The translations under genes were made by a program, and so were the position numbers. A DNA stretch of 64,000 nucleotides from Dehalococcoidia bacterium. GTDB lineage: Bacteria > Chloroflexota > Dehalococcoidia > Tepidiformales > Tepidiformaceae. The stretch spans positions 1-64,000 of the forward strand of contig JAGQHB010000106.1 of the NCBI GenBank assembly GCA_020432045.1, read 5' to 3'. Shown here piece after piece: positions 48,900 to 57,354 of the stretch; the first letter of the stretch is position 1, and each line of letters opens with the position of its first letter. The notes beneath the pieces were generated by a model, which was not told where the DNA came from, did not search any database, and saw nothing but the letters and a program-made list of their open reading frames with translations.

Positions 48900-49885
48900 T
48901 GGATACGACGGTCGACATCGTGATTCCCACGTACAACCGGCACGTCCGGCTGGCTTCGACCCTCCGATCCATCGCCTCGCAAACCGTTAGCGGCTACAGG
49001 ACTATTGTCGTCGATGATGGCAGCTCGCCCCCGGTGGCCGCTTCGCTCGACCCGGAATTGGCGGCAGCGGCGAACGTCACCTGTCTGACGAGCTCCGGAA
49101 ACGGTGGCCCGGCGAGGGCCCGGAATGCGGGCGTTGCTGCAGGAAACGCTCGATTCATTGCATTCGTCGACGACGACGTCGACCCGGTCCCGGACTGGCT
49201 GATGCGCCATCTCGCGGTGCACCAGTCTGGCACGCCCCTTGCGACGATTGGGCCATTGCTACCGCCACCGGGATGGCAGCCAACCCCATGGAACTGGTGG
49301 GAATCGCGCACGCTAGCGCGCGAATACGGAAAGATGCAGCGCGGGCTCTATGAGCCAACGTGCAGACAGTTCTTCACTGGCAACGCCGTCGTCCGGCGGC
49401 AGGATTTCGAAGCGGCCGGAGGCTTTGACGAGCACCTGTTGCGCGCCGAAGACATTGAATTCGGGCTTCGGATGCAGGAGCTCGGCACCCAATTCCGGTT
49501 CGTAGCCACGGCTGCCGGGTGGCATGACAGCTACCGCACGGCTGAGAGCTGGCTCCGGATGGCGAGGCAGTATGCAGCCGCTGACCGTCTGATCGACCGT
49601 CTCCATCCCGATCAGGGTTGGGCGGAAATGGTTACGAGGGAACGAGCTGCGCGAAAACGCGCGATGCGATTCGCTCGCCGGATCGCTCGGCCTGGAGATA
49701 CTCACGAACGCGTCGTCAGGAGCCTCATGCTGGCGGCACGCGCGACGTTTGCTCTCGGAGCCCGAAGCGCCTCGTCGCGGGTGTTGGCGATGGCCTTCGA
49801 CCTCGAGTACGCGGAGGGAGCGCGACGGGCAGCACAGCCCGATGGTCAGGATCCGGCACGCGGCATCGCCCGTGTTGCCGCGTGA
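48899..49885 (+). CDS. family 2 glycosyltransferase
   Basis: A 328-residue GT-A enzyme. VDIVIPTYNRHVRLASTLRSI at the start, VVDDGSS, ARNAGVAAGNARFIAFVDDDVDP with the metal-binding DxD and RAEDIEFGLRMQELG with the catalytic acid region. The ATG shares one base with the ligase stop. It would add one sugar to the lipid-linked unit; donor unknown. A C-terminal basic helical tail (RERAARKRAMRFARRIA) may touch the membrane. Confidence 0.92.
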   Translation: MDTTVDIVIPTYNRHVRLASTLRSIASQTVSGYRTIVVDDGSSPPVAASLDPELAAAANVTCLTSSGNGGPARARNAGVAAGNARFIAFVDDDVDPVPDWLMRHLAVHQSGTPLATIGPLLPPPGWQPTPWNWWESRTLAREYGKMQRGLYEPTCRQFFTGNAVVRRQDFEAAGGFDEHLLRAEDIEFGLRMQELGTQFRFVATAAGWHDSYRTAESWLRMARQYAAADRLIDRLHPDQGWAEMVTRERAARKRAMRFARRIARPGDTHERVVRSLMLAARATFALGARSASSRVLAMAFDLEYAEGARRAAQPDGQDPARGIARVAA

Positions 49886-49890
49886 CAATG

Positions 49891-49917
49891 GCAACCGTGC
49901 ATCAACCGGTGCTCAAC
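49891..49917 (+). promoter_or_regulatory. 11-bp phased repeat site ahead of a GT4 gene
   Basis: GCAAC at 49891, TCAAC at 49902 and TCAAC at 49913 are at exactly 11-bp steps; the first has one mismatch. CATCAACCGGTGCTCAAC is shared in layout with the site at 63.05 kb. It lies in the only larger gap between the glycosyltransferase genes of this arm, and TACGGT ten bases on may be a -10 box. Confidence 0.55.
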
Positions 49918-49969
49918 GCTCCGGCCATACGGTGACCATCGTGTTACCGAGTGCGTTCCCGGAAGCTTT

Positions 49970-51040
49970 TTGTTCGCCGGATCGCTGGGGCCTTTGCCGA
50001 TGATGGCCCCGGACCTCGCGCTCTGCCTGGAACAAACGCTGGGCCACCGCGCACATACGCTGAACCTCGAACGCGCCGCGGCACTCCGGGAGCGACCCGC
50101 CTCGGTCGTCCGGGTGGAGTACCCCGAGGGTTCGCGGATCCCGCTTCCATGGGCGGTCCGGGGCAGCGGACGCGCACTTCGGCAGCTGCAAAAACTGGCC
50201 CGGCGGCCGGATGCCACGCTCTTCCATACCTCGACAATTTCGCTCGGCGCTCCAGCGTATCGAACGCCCTATGTTGTCTCAGTCGACGCGACGCCGCTCC
50301 AGGTCGATGCGATGGGGGACTGGTACCGGCATAAGCGATCCGCCCGGGTCGTCGAGCGGGCGAAGGTGGCCTCGTACAAGCGCGTCTTTGGTGGAGCACG
50401 GGCGATGGTCGCGTGGTCTGCATGGTCCGCGCGTTCGTTGGAGCGAGACTACGGCGTCCGGCCGGACAGGATTCGTGTGTGCCATCCCGGCGCTGGCCGA
50501 CGATTCTTCGAGCTTGAGCGGCTGGTAACCAGGGACATCCCAACGATCCTGTTCGTTGGCGGGGACTTTGTGCGGAAGGGGGGCGACATCCTGCTCGAAG
50601 CGTTCGCGCCTCTCGCCGGTCGCGCGCGGCTGTTGCTGGTGACCGGGGCTGACATCCCGGAGATGCCAGAAGTCGACATCGAACGCGGCGCCACGCCGGG
50701 CTCTGAACGGCTGCTGGCAGCGTACGCGGGCGCTGACATTTTCTGCCTGCCAACCCGGGGCGATTGCACGTCGGTCGCAATCGAAGAGGCGATGGCAGCG
50801 GGGCTGCCCGTGGTGACGACACCCGTTGGTTCGAATCCTGAGACCGTCGCTGACGGCGAATCCGGCATTCTGGTTCCCGTTGACAACTTGGCGGCGCTTC
50901 GCGAGGCGCTCACGCGGCTTGTGGACGACTCATCTATGCGCACACGGATGGGAATGATGGCACGGGAGCGCGCCCGCGAATCTTACGACGCTGATGTCAA
51001 CGCTCGCGCCGTCCTTGCGCTGCTGCAGGATGTCGCATGA
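49970..51040 (+). CDS. family 4 glycosyltransferase
   Basis: A GT-B enzyme of about 356 residues. The C-terminal half has ILFVGGDFVRKGGDILLEAF, YAGADIFCLPTRGDCTSVAIEEAMAAG and VVTTPVGSNPETVADGESG, standard for GT4. The start is uncertain: a TTG at 49970 has GGAAG before it, ATGs at 50000 and 50003 follow, and the upstream frame VTIVLPSAFPEAF looks like a GT4 N-terminus that would join this frame if the T-run at 49966-49970 had one more base. Confidence 0.88.
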   Translation: MFAGSLGPLPMMAPDLALCLEQTLGHRAHTLNLERAAALRERPASVVRVEYPEGSRIPLPWAVRGSGRALRQLQKLARRPDATLFHTSTISLGAPAYRTPYVVSVDATPLQVDAMGDWYRHKRSARVVERAKVASYKRVFGGARAMVAWSAWSARSLERDYGVRPDRIRVCHPGAGRRFFELERLVTRDIPTILFVGGDFVRKGGDILLEAFAPLAGRARLLLVTGADIPEMPEVDIERGATPGSERLLAAYAGADIFCLPTRGDCTSVAIEEAMAAGLPVVTTPVGSNPETVADGESGILVPVDNLAALREALTRLVDDSSMRTRMGMMARERARESYDADVNARAVLALLQDVA

Positions 51041-52194
51041 CTACGCACGTGATGGTGAGCTTCACCGAACGGTCGGCTGCCGGCCTTCTTGCTGGCGGAC
51101 CGCGCCGCGATCTGCTTGAGGTTGCTGCGGCAATTGGAGCAGTGGTCGATTACGCACCTGACGTTGGAAAAGCGCACGGCTGGCGGCAACGCCTGCTTGG
51201 TGGGCACGTGCGCCAGGCCTGGGGTCTCGCGCGTCGCGTACAGCGCGCGGACAGCGTGCTTGCGGACGGTGAACACACGGGGATTCCGCTGTTGCTTTTT
51301 CTCGCACTCCGTCGGCGAAAGCCCGTCCGCGTGGTCATCATCGGTCATCTTGTGAGCCGTCCATGGAAGCGCGTTGCGCTGGCTTTCTCAACGCGGCTGG
51401 GTATCCCCGGCGTGCTGGTGCTCCACAGCGTGGAGCAGCAGCGGCGTGTGGTCGGTTCCCTTGGCCCACGCTGGACCATCGCGCTCGTCCCCTACCAGGT
51501 AGATACGGAGTTCTGGACTGGCAACAGCGAGGCGAGGAACAAAGCCCGACCGCTCGTGGTCGCGGCCGGCTCAGAGCATCGGGATTACGAGACGCTCGCC
51601 CTTGCCGCCGAAGGCCTGGACGCGGACGTGGTGGTCGCCGCGGGGAGCCACTGGGCACGCACGCGGGCGTCCATTCGCAGCGTCCCTCCGAACATGCGCT
51701 TCCTCGACGAAACCCTCGACTTTGCCGCACTTCGCGCCCTTTATCGTTCAGCGGCGGTGGTCGCAGTGCCCCTGAACGATGTCCCGAATCAGTCCGGTGT
51801 GACCACCATCCTTGAAGCGATGAGCTGCGGCCGCCCGGTTGTGCTGACTGCCACAGTCGGCCAGCGAGAGTGCGTCACCGGGCCAATCATCACTGCAGAC
51901 GGGGAGCCCGGAACATCGGTGCTGATGGACCGCGGCCCCCACATGCTTGGAGGTGCATCTACCGTGCCGTGTTGGACGGGGCTGTACGTGCCTCCGGGGG
52001 ACGCGTCCGCGATGCGAAAGGCGATCCGGATGCTCCTCGCAGATCGAAGGATGGCCAGCGCGATGGGCGAACTTGGCAGTGCGGTAGCCGCGGAGGCGTT
52101 CTCGATCGAGCGCTTCGTGGCGACGATGGCGGCACTGCTGGAATCAGCCCCTTTGCCGGCCGAAGCCAAGGAGCGGAGGCCGGCCGTCGCATGA
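51037..52194 (+). CDS. glycosyltransferase (GT4-like)
   Basis: A 385-residue GT-B protein. The N-terminal half is divergent (SAAGLLAGGPRRDLLEVAAA). The C-terminal half has VVAAGSEHRDYETLALAAEGL, LYRSAAVVAVPLNDVPNQSGVTTILEAMSCGRPVV and LYVPPGDASAMRKAI, which place it with GT4. ATGA overlap with the preceding gene and with the next gene, so these are one translation unit. Sugar unknown. Confidence 0.87.
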   Translation: MTTHVMVSFTERSAAGLLAGGPRRDLLEVAAAIGAVVDYAPDVGKAHGWRQRLLGGHVRQAWGLARRVQRADSVLADGEHTGIPLLLFLALRRRKPVRVVIIGHLVSRPWKRVALAFSTRLGIPGVLVLHSVEQQRRVVGSLGPRWTIALVPYQVDTEFWTGNSEARNKARPLVVAAGSEHRDYETLALAAEGLDADVVVAAGSHWARTRASIRSVPPNMRFLDETLDFAALRALYRSAAVVAVPLNDVPNQSGVTTILEAMSCGRPVVLTATVGQRECVTGPIITADGEPGTSVLMDRGPHMLGGASTVPCWTGLYVPPGDASAMRKAIRMLLADRRMASAMGELGSAVAAEAFSIERFVATMAALLESAPLPAEAKERRPAVA

Positions 52195-53360
52195 ATACCC
52201 TGCTGAGTGTCATCGCAACAGGGTTTGGCCTGGTCGTGGCGTTGCATGCAGGGGCCTGGCTCACGCTATCGATTGCCGCCTTGAAGCACCCCGCTGCATC
52301 TCGACCTGCAAGAAGGCCGTGGCCGCTGACCGTCATCGTCCCCGCCCACAACGAGGAAGGAGGTATCGCGGAGACACTCCGGAGCCTCGCAGCTGACGCC
52401 TATGAGCCCAGGCCGGAGATTGTGGTGGTCGCCGACAACTGCTCCGACGCCACAGCCGCGATCGCGCGAGGCCACGGCGCAACTACACTTGAGCGGTTCG
52501 ACGTGGCCCGGCGTGGCAAGACCTATGCGCTCGACTACGGCATCGCCGCTATCGAGCATCGTCCTTTGCGCCCGGACGCGTACGTCATCCTTGATGCAGA
52601 CAGCATCGTCCAACCCGGGTTTTTCGCGGCGATCGCGGCCAGCCTCGATGCTGGTGCCGAGGTAGTGCAGGCGGAGTACCGCGTGTTCGCAGCAGCGGAC
52701 GCGCGGACGCGGTTGCGTGCACTGGCGTTCTCGCTGGTCCATTACGCGAGGCCGCTGGGGGCGAAGCGGATGGGGCTCGGGATGGGCCTCAAGGGGAACG
52801 GCTTGGCCTTCCGGCGGGAACTCGTGGTGCATGGGATGCCCGGCTCGGGTATCACGGAAGACGCGGCCGCAGCACTGGAGCTCGCGCAACGCGGAGTCGC
52901 GGCGACATTTGAGCCCGGGGCCGTCGTCTTTGGCCGCATGGCACCGTCGTACGCCGCTGCCGCTGTGCAGGACCGGCGATGGGAGGGTGGACGGCTTTCG
53001 CTCGTGCCGCGTGCGTTTGCTGTCGCCGTGCGGGCGCTCCTGCGTGGCCGCTGGAAAGCAGCCGGTGCCGCGCTGGACGTAGCCGCGCTGCCGTTCACTC
53101 TCGTGGGCTTGTTGGCGGTGGCCGGCCTCGGGATTGCCCTGGCGGGATACGGTTTCTTGTGGCTTGCCGTGGCGGACTGCGGACTGCTGGGTGTGTATCC
53201 ATTCGTTGGCTGGTTCGCGGCGCGTGTGCCGGCGAAGGAACTTTGCGTGCTGTTCCTCGCGCCGCGATTTTTCGTGCACAAGCTGCTCGTGCTCGCGTCG
53301 CTCGCGCGGAGCGGTGTGCCGCGGACATGGGAGCGCACCGAGCGCGGAGGTGAAGTGTGA
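52191..53360 (+). CDS. family 2 glycosyltransferase, membrane type
   Basis: A 389-residue membrane GT2: one N-terminal helix (about 3-25), a GT-A domain with TVIVPAHNEEGGIAETL, VVADNCSDAT, VILDADSIVQPGF, ITEDAAAALEL and QDRRWEGGR (the QxxRW-like motif), then two to three C-terminal helices (about 295-360). It resembles processive beta-glycosyltransferases (cellulose/hyaluronan type) and dolichol-like transferases. Start ATG at 52191 overlaps the previous stop; the longer open frame upstream is a shadow of that gene. Confidence 0.9.
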   Translation: MNTLLSVIATGFGLVVALHAGAWLTLSIAALKHPAASRPARRPWPLTVIVPAHNEEGGIAETLRSLAADAYEPRPEIVVVADNCSDATAAIARGHGATTLERFDVARRGKTYALDYGIAAIEHRPLRPDAYVILDADSIVQPGFFAAIAASLDAGAEVVQAEYRVFAAADARTRLRALAFSLVHYARPLGAKRMGLGMGLKGNGLAFRRELVVHGMPGSGITEDAAAALELAQRGVAATFEPGAVVFGRMAPSYAAAAVQDRRWEGGRLSLVPRAFAVAVRALLRGRWKAAGAALDVAALPFTLVGLLAVAGLGIALAGYGFLWLAVADCGLLGVYPFVGWFAARVPAKELCVLFLAPRFFVHKLLVLASLARSGVPRTWERTERGGEV

Positions 53361-54475
53361 CAACGCGCACACGCCCGAAAGCGACGTTTGTCGGAGTGAC
53401 ATACGCGGGCTGGCAGACGCGCCAGATGAACCTCGCGCGGAGCGTCGCCGCCGACGGGCGCCTCGATGCTGCTTTTCACGAAGTGACGGGCTGGCGCCCG
53501 GGTGGCCTGATCGAACGCCTTCCGCTGCCGGCGAGTATCCGGGGACGGCTCAGGGCCATGGAACAGGCGCGCCCGCTCGCGGCAGTACCTCGGCCTGACA
53601 TTGTCTGGACTTCAGCAACCGAGCTGGCGCTGCCCTATCTCTGGGCATTCCTGGGGCCGCTTGACCGGCCGCTGGTAGTAGAGACCGACTGGACGGTGGA
53701 CCAGCAGGAGTCGATGGCGCAGGCCTACTACGGACGGCCAGGCCGGACGGGCCTTTCGTTGCGCATCGCCCGCTGGCGGGAGCGGCGGTTTCTCAATAGG
53801 GTCGACATGTTCTCGCCCATGTCGAACTGGGCGGCGGACGACCTGCGGCGACTCGGAGTGCCCGATGAACGCATTCGAGTCATTCATCCGGGCGTGGACC
53901 TTGATGCGTGGAAGCCTGGCTGCCGTGTGCGGTCAGGCGAACGGCCGCTACGCCTCCTGTTCGTAGGCGGAAACTTCCAACGCAAGGGTGGCGACCTCTT
54001 GCTTGATGCCATGCGAGGAGCCTTCCTCGGTCGCTGCGAGCTGGATATCGTGACCCGCGATCCGGTGCCGGAAGCCCCCGGTGTGCGGGTGCACCGCGCC
54101 GAGCCGAATTCGCCGGAGTTGCGGGAGCTGTACGAGCGCGCTGACCTGTTCGTCATGCCGACGCGAGCCGAATGCTTCGGGCAGGTCGCCGTCGAGGCGT
54201 TGGCTTCGGGTCTGCCGGTGATCGTTGGAAAGGTCGGCGGGACGGGTGACATCGTCGACGATGGCGCCACGGGATGGCGGATCCAGCCGGATGCACCATC
54301 TCTGCATGCGGCATTGGAACACGCGCTCTCCGTGCGGGAGTGCCTGCCGTTGATGGGCGCGCGTGGCAGGGCGGTCGCCGAAGAGAGGTTCGACGGACAT
54401 CGCAACGACACACTATTGATCGACCTGATGATCGAACTGGTGGAACAGCGGAAGGCTCGACATGGCACGGGGTAG
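53357..54475 (+). CDS. family 4 glycosyltransferase
   Basis: A 372-residue GT-B enzyme. Marks: VDMFSPMSNWAADDLRRLGV and VIHPGVDLDAWKPG in the linker, LRLLFVGGNFQRKGGDLLLDAM, YERADLFVMPTRAECFGQVAVEALASG (catalytic Glu motif) and GGTGDIVDDGATGW. GTG start overlaps the stop of the preceding gene (GTGA). It is closest in layout to the GT4 at 50 kb (both have a GG(D/N)FxRKGGD block), so the two may be paralogs. Confidence 0.92.
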   Translation: MTTRTRPKATFVGVTYAGWQTRQMNLARSVAADGRLDAAFHEVTGWRPGGLIERLPLPASIRGRLRAMEQARPLAAVPRPDIVWTSATELALPYLWAFLGPLDRPLVVETDWTVDQQESMAQAYYGRPGRTGLSLRIARWRERRFLNRVDMFSPMSNWAADDLRRLGVPDERIRVIHPGVDLDAWKPGCRVRSGERPLRLLFVGGNFQRKGGDLLLDAMRGAFLGRCELDIVTRDPVPEAPGVRVHRAEPNSPELRELYERADLFVMPTRAECFGQVAVEALASGLPVIVGKVGGTGDIVDDGATGWRIQPDAPSLHAALEHALSVRECLPLMGARGRAVAEERFDGHRNDTLLIDLMIELVEQRKARHGTG

Positions 54476-55724
54476 GGGAGTATGCCGGGTCGCACTCGTG
54501 CTTCAGTCGACTTCGTCCGGTGGTATGGAAACGCACGCCATTGACCTCGCAGCCGAATATGTCCGCAGAGGGATGGATGTCCTCGTCTTCATGCCGATCG
54601 ACGCCGCGCTGGACGAAGTGGCGAGCCGTTTCACTGCAAACGGTGCCGTGGTAGCCCGCCTAAATACCGATGGCCGGAGCGGGCGGCAGCACCAGGCCGC
54701 ATCTGTCGTGCGTTACGCCCGGTCGCTGCGATCCTTCGCTCCAAACATCGTTCACGTCCATACCGGCGGGGCGACGGGCGGTCTCGCGGCCGTGGCGATC
54801 GCTCGTGCCGTGACCCACGCTACCGTCGGCATCACCGAGCACGATGTACCCGGTGTGCGCCCTTCGCGCGGCCAGCGGTTGGGGCGGGCTCTCGTCGACC
54901 GGTCGGCACACACCGTTGTCGCGGTGTCGCGGCGCAACGCAAGGATCCGGGATGCGCGTCTTCGGGTGCAGAACAATGACTTCTGCGTCGTACTGAACGG
55001 CGTCCCTATCCCGGCTGGTACAACGGACCCTGGGGACGTTGCTGCCGTGCGGGCGAGGCATGGACTGCGGACGGAGGACGTGGTCCTGGGGTCGCTCGTG
55101 CGCCTGGCAGAAGGCAAAGGACTGGTTACGCTGCTAGATGCATTCGCCATCCTGCGGCGGGATGGGCCGTGCAAGCTGCTGCTCGTGGGCGACGGCCCAT
55201 TGCGGCAGGTGCTGGAAGCTCGTGCCGAGGCCACGGGCTTTGGCGAGGATATCGTATTTGCCGGGCGCCAGTCGCCCCCGGCGCCGTACCTCGATGCGAT
55301 GGACGCGTTTGTGCTGCCAGTGCCTGCCGGCTCGATGTCTATTGCGCTGTTAGAGGCGATGGCCCGCGGTTTGCCGCCACTGATAACGTTTGGCGGCCCG
55401 GAAGAAGCAGTGATTAATGGGGAAACGGGGCTCGTTGCACCTCCCTCGGACCCACCCGCCTTGGCTGCAATGATGCGGCTGTTGGTTGAGGACGCCGGCC
55501 TGCGTGGCCGGCTTGCGGATGCCGCGGCGAGGCATGTCCGCCGCAACTATTCCGTCGAACGCGTGGCTGACGACCTCCTCGAACTGTTCAGTGCCGCTCG
55601 CGACGGGCGGATGGTGGAACGGCTCCGCGCGAGCGGGCCACCCGACCGGAGGCCCGGCGAGCACGCGTCCACGTCCGAAACAGATGGTGTGGAGATAGCC
55701 GTGAGGGAACGCCGGGCCTCCTGA
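54462..55724 (+). CDS. family 4 glycosyltransferase
   Basis: A 420-residue GT-B enzyme. The N-terminal domain opens VALVLQSTSSGGMETHAIDLAAEYVR in segments, with PNIVHVHTGGATGGLAA; the C-terminal domain has GSLVRLAEGKGLVTLLDAF, LLLVGDGPLRQVLEA and VLPVPAGSMSIALLEAMARG. The last 40 residues are polar and not part of the fold. It overlaps the previous gene by 14 bp. It is the last transferase of the plus-strand arm. Confidence 0.92.
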   Translation: MARGRGVCRVALVLQSTSSGGMETHAIDLAAEYVRRGMDVLVFMPIDAALDEVASRFTANGAVVARLNTDGRSGRQHQAASVVRYARSLRSFAPNIVHVHTGGATGGLAAVAIARAVTHATVGITEHDVPGVRPSRGQRLGRALVDRSAHTVVAVSRRNARIRDARLRVQNNDFCVVLNGVPIPAGTTDPGDVAAVRARHGLRTEDVVLGSLVRLAEGKGLVTLLDAFAILRRDGPCKLLLVGDGPLRQVLEARAEATGFGEDIVFAGRQSPPAPYLDAMDAFVLPVPAGSMSIALLEAMARGLPPLITFGGPEEAVINGETGLVAPPSDPPALAAMMRLLVEDAGLRGRLADAAARHVRRNYSVERVADDLLELFSAARDGRMVERLRASGPPDRRPGEHASTSETDGVEIAVRERRAS

Positions 55725-55743
55725 CCTCGAGGCCGGGCCAGCG

Positions 55744-55749
55744 TATGCT
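55744..55749 (+). promoter_or_regulatory. TATGCT -10 box of the HAD hydrolase gene
   Basis: TATGCT is followed by seven bases (GCGGCGC) and the ATG at 55757, with no Shine-Dalgarno sequence. This is another instance of the leaderless layout in the window and implies that the hydrolase is not part of the glycosyltransferase operon, although it starts 32 bp after it. Confidence 0.45.
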
Positions 55750-55756
55750 GCGGCGC

Positions 55757-56470
55757 ATGTCAGAGATTCGCGCGCTCACCTTCGATGTGTTCGGCACGGT
55801 CGTCGACTGGCGTTCAAGCGTGATTCGTCACTGTGAGGCCTTCGGCCGCGAGCACCGCCTGGCTGCTGATTGGGGCGCCTTCGTCGATGACTGGCGGTAT
55901 GACGGTTACATGGGCGGAATCGGGCGCGTGATACGTGGCGAAGCCCCGTTCACCACGGCGGACAACCTCCACCGTGCCAAGCTTGGCGCGCTTGCGGCTG
56001 CCGCGGGCTGGAAGGGTGTGTCAGAGATCGACCTGGATGCGCTCAACCACGCCTGGCATTTACTCGATCCGTGGCCGGACGCTGTTGCGGGACTGGAGCG
56101 GCTGCGCTCCCGGTTCGTCGTTTCGACGCTTTCGAACGGCAACCTCTCGCTGCTGGTGGACATGGCCCGGCATGCCGGCCTGCACTGGGATGCCGTGCTG
56201 AGCGCGGATGTAACCGGTGCGTTCAAACCGGATCCGCTGTGCTACCAGGCTGGTGCACGATTTCTCGGGCTTCAGCCGGACCAGGTGATGATGGTCGCCG
56301 CACACAAAGGTGATTTGAAAGCGGCGCAGAAAGCCGGTCTCAAGGCTGCATTTGTCCCGCGCCCGCTCGAGGCAGGCCCCAATCGTGACGTGGATCTTTC
56401 GCCCGACCCCGCGTTTCAGTACATGGCTTCGGACTTCCACGCCCTCGCCGATCAGCTTGGCTGCCCCTGA
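55757..56470 (+). CDS. HAD-superfamily hydrolase, haloacid dehalogenase type II
   Basis: A 237-residue HAD protein. The nucleophile motif is TFDVFGTVVDWRS (one Asp with Phe-Gly-Thr, as in L-2-haloacid dehalogenases), motif II is STLSNGN, the lysine is in GAFKPDPLCYQ and the last motif is VAAHKGDLKAAQKAGL. In phosphatases the residue two after the nucleophile is Asp; here it is Phe, which points to dehalogenase rather than phosphatase chemistry. It probably acts outside the polysaccharide pathway. Confidence 0.88.
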   Translation: MSEIRALTFDVFGTVVDWRSSVIRHCEAFGREHRLAADWGAFVDDWRYDGYMGGIGRVIRGEAPFTTADNLHRAKLGALAAAAGWKGVSEIDLDALNHAWHLLDPWPDAVAGLERLRSRFVVSTLSNGNLSLLVDMARHAGLHWDAVLSADVTGAFKPDPLCYQAGARFLGLQPDQVMMVAAHKGDLKAAQKAGLKAAFVPRPLEAGPNRDVDLSPDPAFQYMASDFHALADQLGCP

Positions 56471-56474
56471 GCGG

Positions 56475-57278
56475 TTAGACCCACTCCTCCCAGTGATCGA
56501 ACACACCGGCGAGAGCCGAGCGAAAGATACGGGGGCTGTCGAAGCGTGTGACGAACGTCCTTGCGACAGTCCCGGGATGGCGTCGATCTTCGGTCTGTGC
56601 GTAGACGGTCAGGTAGCCGGCGCGTTCGGCCGATTCCTGGGCGGCCGTATTCCAATTCTTTGTTTGCCCCAGGGGAATCGCGAACGCCGACGGCGTGATG
56701 CCGATTCGGCTCGCGATTGTGAACCTCGACTCGAACAGCTCAGCCTCGGCTTTCTGTTCATCGATCCTGCCGAAGTCGGGGTGAGATACAGAGTGTGACG
56801 CGATATTCGCCCCGGTCTCGGCGAGACGCTCGATCGCACGCCAGTCCAGCATGACCCCGTCGCCGAATTCATGCAGGCCATCTGCCCAGTCGGTGACGAC
56901 GGCGAGCGTCCACGGAATCCCCATCTCTTCGAGTACCGGGGCGGCGTTGGTGGCTACGCTGGCGAGTCCGTCGTCAAACGTGATCGCGAGGCGCCGTTCA
57001 TCGCTATCCTCGTCCGAGGCGATAAGTTCGGCCGGCACAAAGTGGTAGCCGGCCCGGATGGCAGTCTCGATCTGGCTTCGGAACCGGGCAGGAGCGACGT
57101 CGTTCACGCCCCACGACGCCGTCCCGACGCTGTGATAGCAGAGGATCCGGCTGCGTGCCGGCCGTCGCTCTCCTGCTACGGACAGGGCCGTACGTTCACA
57201 ACACATTCGGATGGCGGCTGCGTGCCGCCGCGTGAGACCTGCGCGCCGAAGCGCGGTCTTTACTCGTTGGGCTGGCAT
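56475..57278 (-). CDS. polysaccharide deacetylase (NodB-type)
   Basis: A 267-residue carbohydrate esterase family 4 protein. AITFDDGLASVATNAAPVLEE has the catalytic Asp and metal Asp, and NIASHSVSHPDFG the two metal-binding histidines. ILCYHSVG is at the front of the barrel. The ATG at 57278 gives a basic head (MPAQRVKTALRRAGL) that may be a membrane-proximal segment; the frame is open to a TTG at 57389 inside the neighbour. It would remove N- or O-acetyl groups from the polymer or its lipid-linked precursor. Last gene of the minus-strand arm. Confidence 0.88.
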   Translation of the reverse strand: MPAQRVKTALRRAGLTRRHAAAIRMCCERTALSVAGERRPARSRILCYHSVGTASWGVNDVAPARFRSQIETAIRAGYHFVPAELIASDEDSDERRLAITFDDGLASVATNAAPVLEEMGIPWTLAVVTDWADGLHEFGDGVMLDWRAIERLAETGANIASHSVSHPDFGRIDEQKAEAELFESRFTIASRIGITPSAFAIPLGQTKNWNTAAQESAERAGYLTVYAQTEDRRHPGTVARTFVTRFDSPRIFRSALAGVFDHWEEWV

Positions 57279-57354
57279 AGAATGGACCCGCCCCGCCAAC
57301 CGGAAGAACGCAGCGATCGCATGACAGTTAATTCTTCGGCGGTCGGCGCGGAGA

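Noticed and set aside
50828-50840. GGTTCGAATCC, the T-arm sequence of tRNAs
   Set aside because: It lies inside the conserved VGSNPETVADG coding stretch of a GT4 gene, and no acceptor or anticodon stems fit around it.
52266-53402. 378-codon minus-strand open frame opposite a membrane GT2 gene
   Set aside because: The plus frame has the full GT2 motif set and membrane helices; the minus frame is low complexity.
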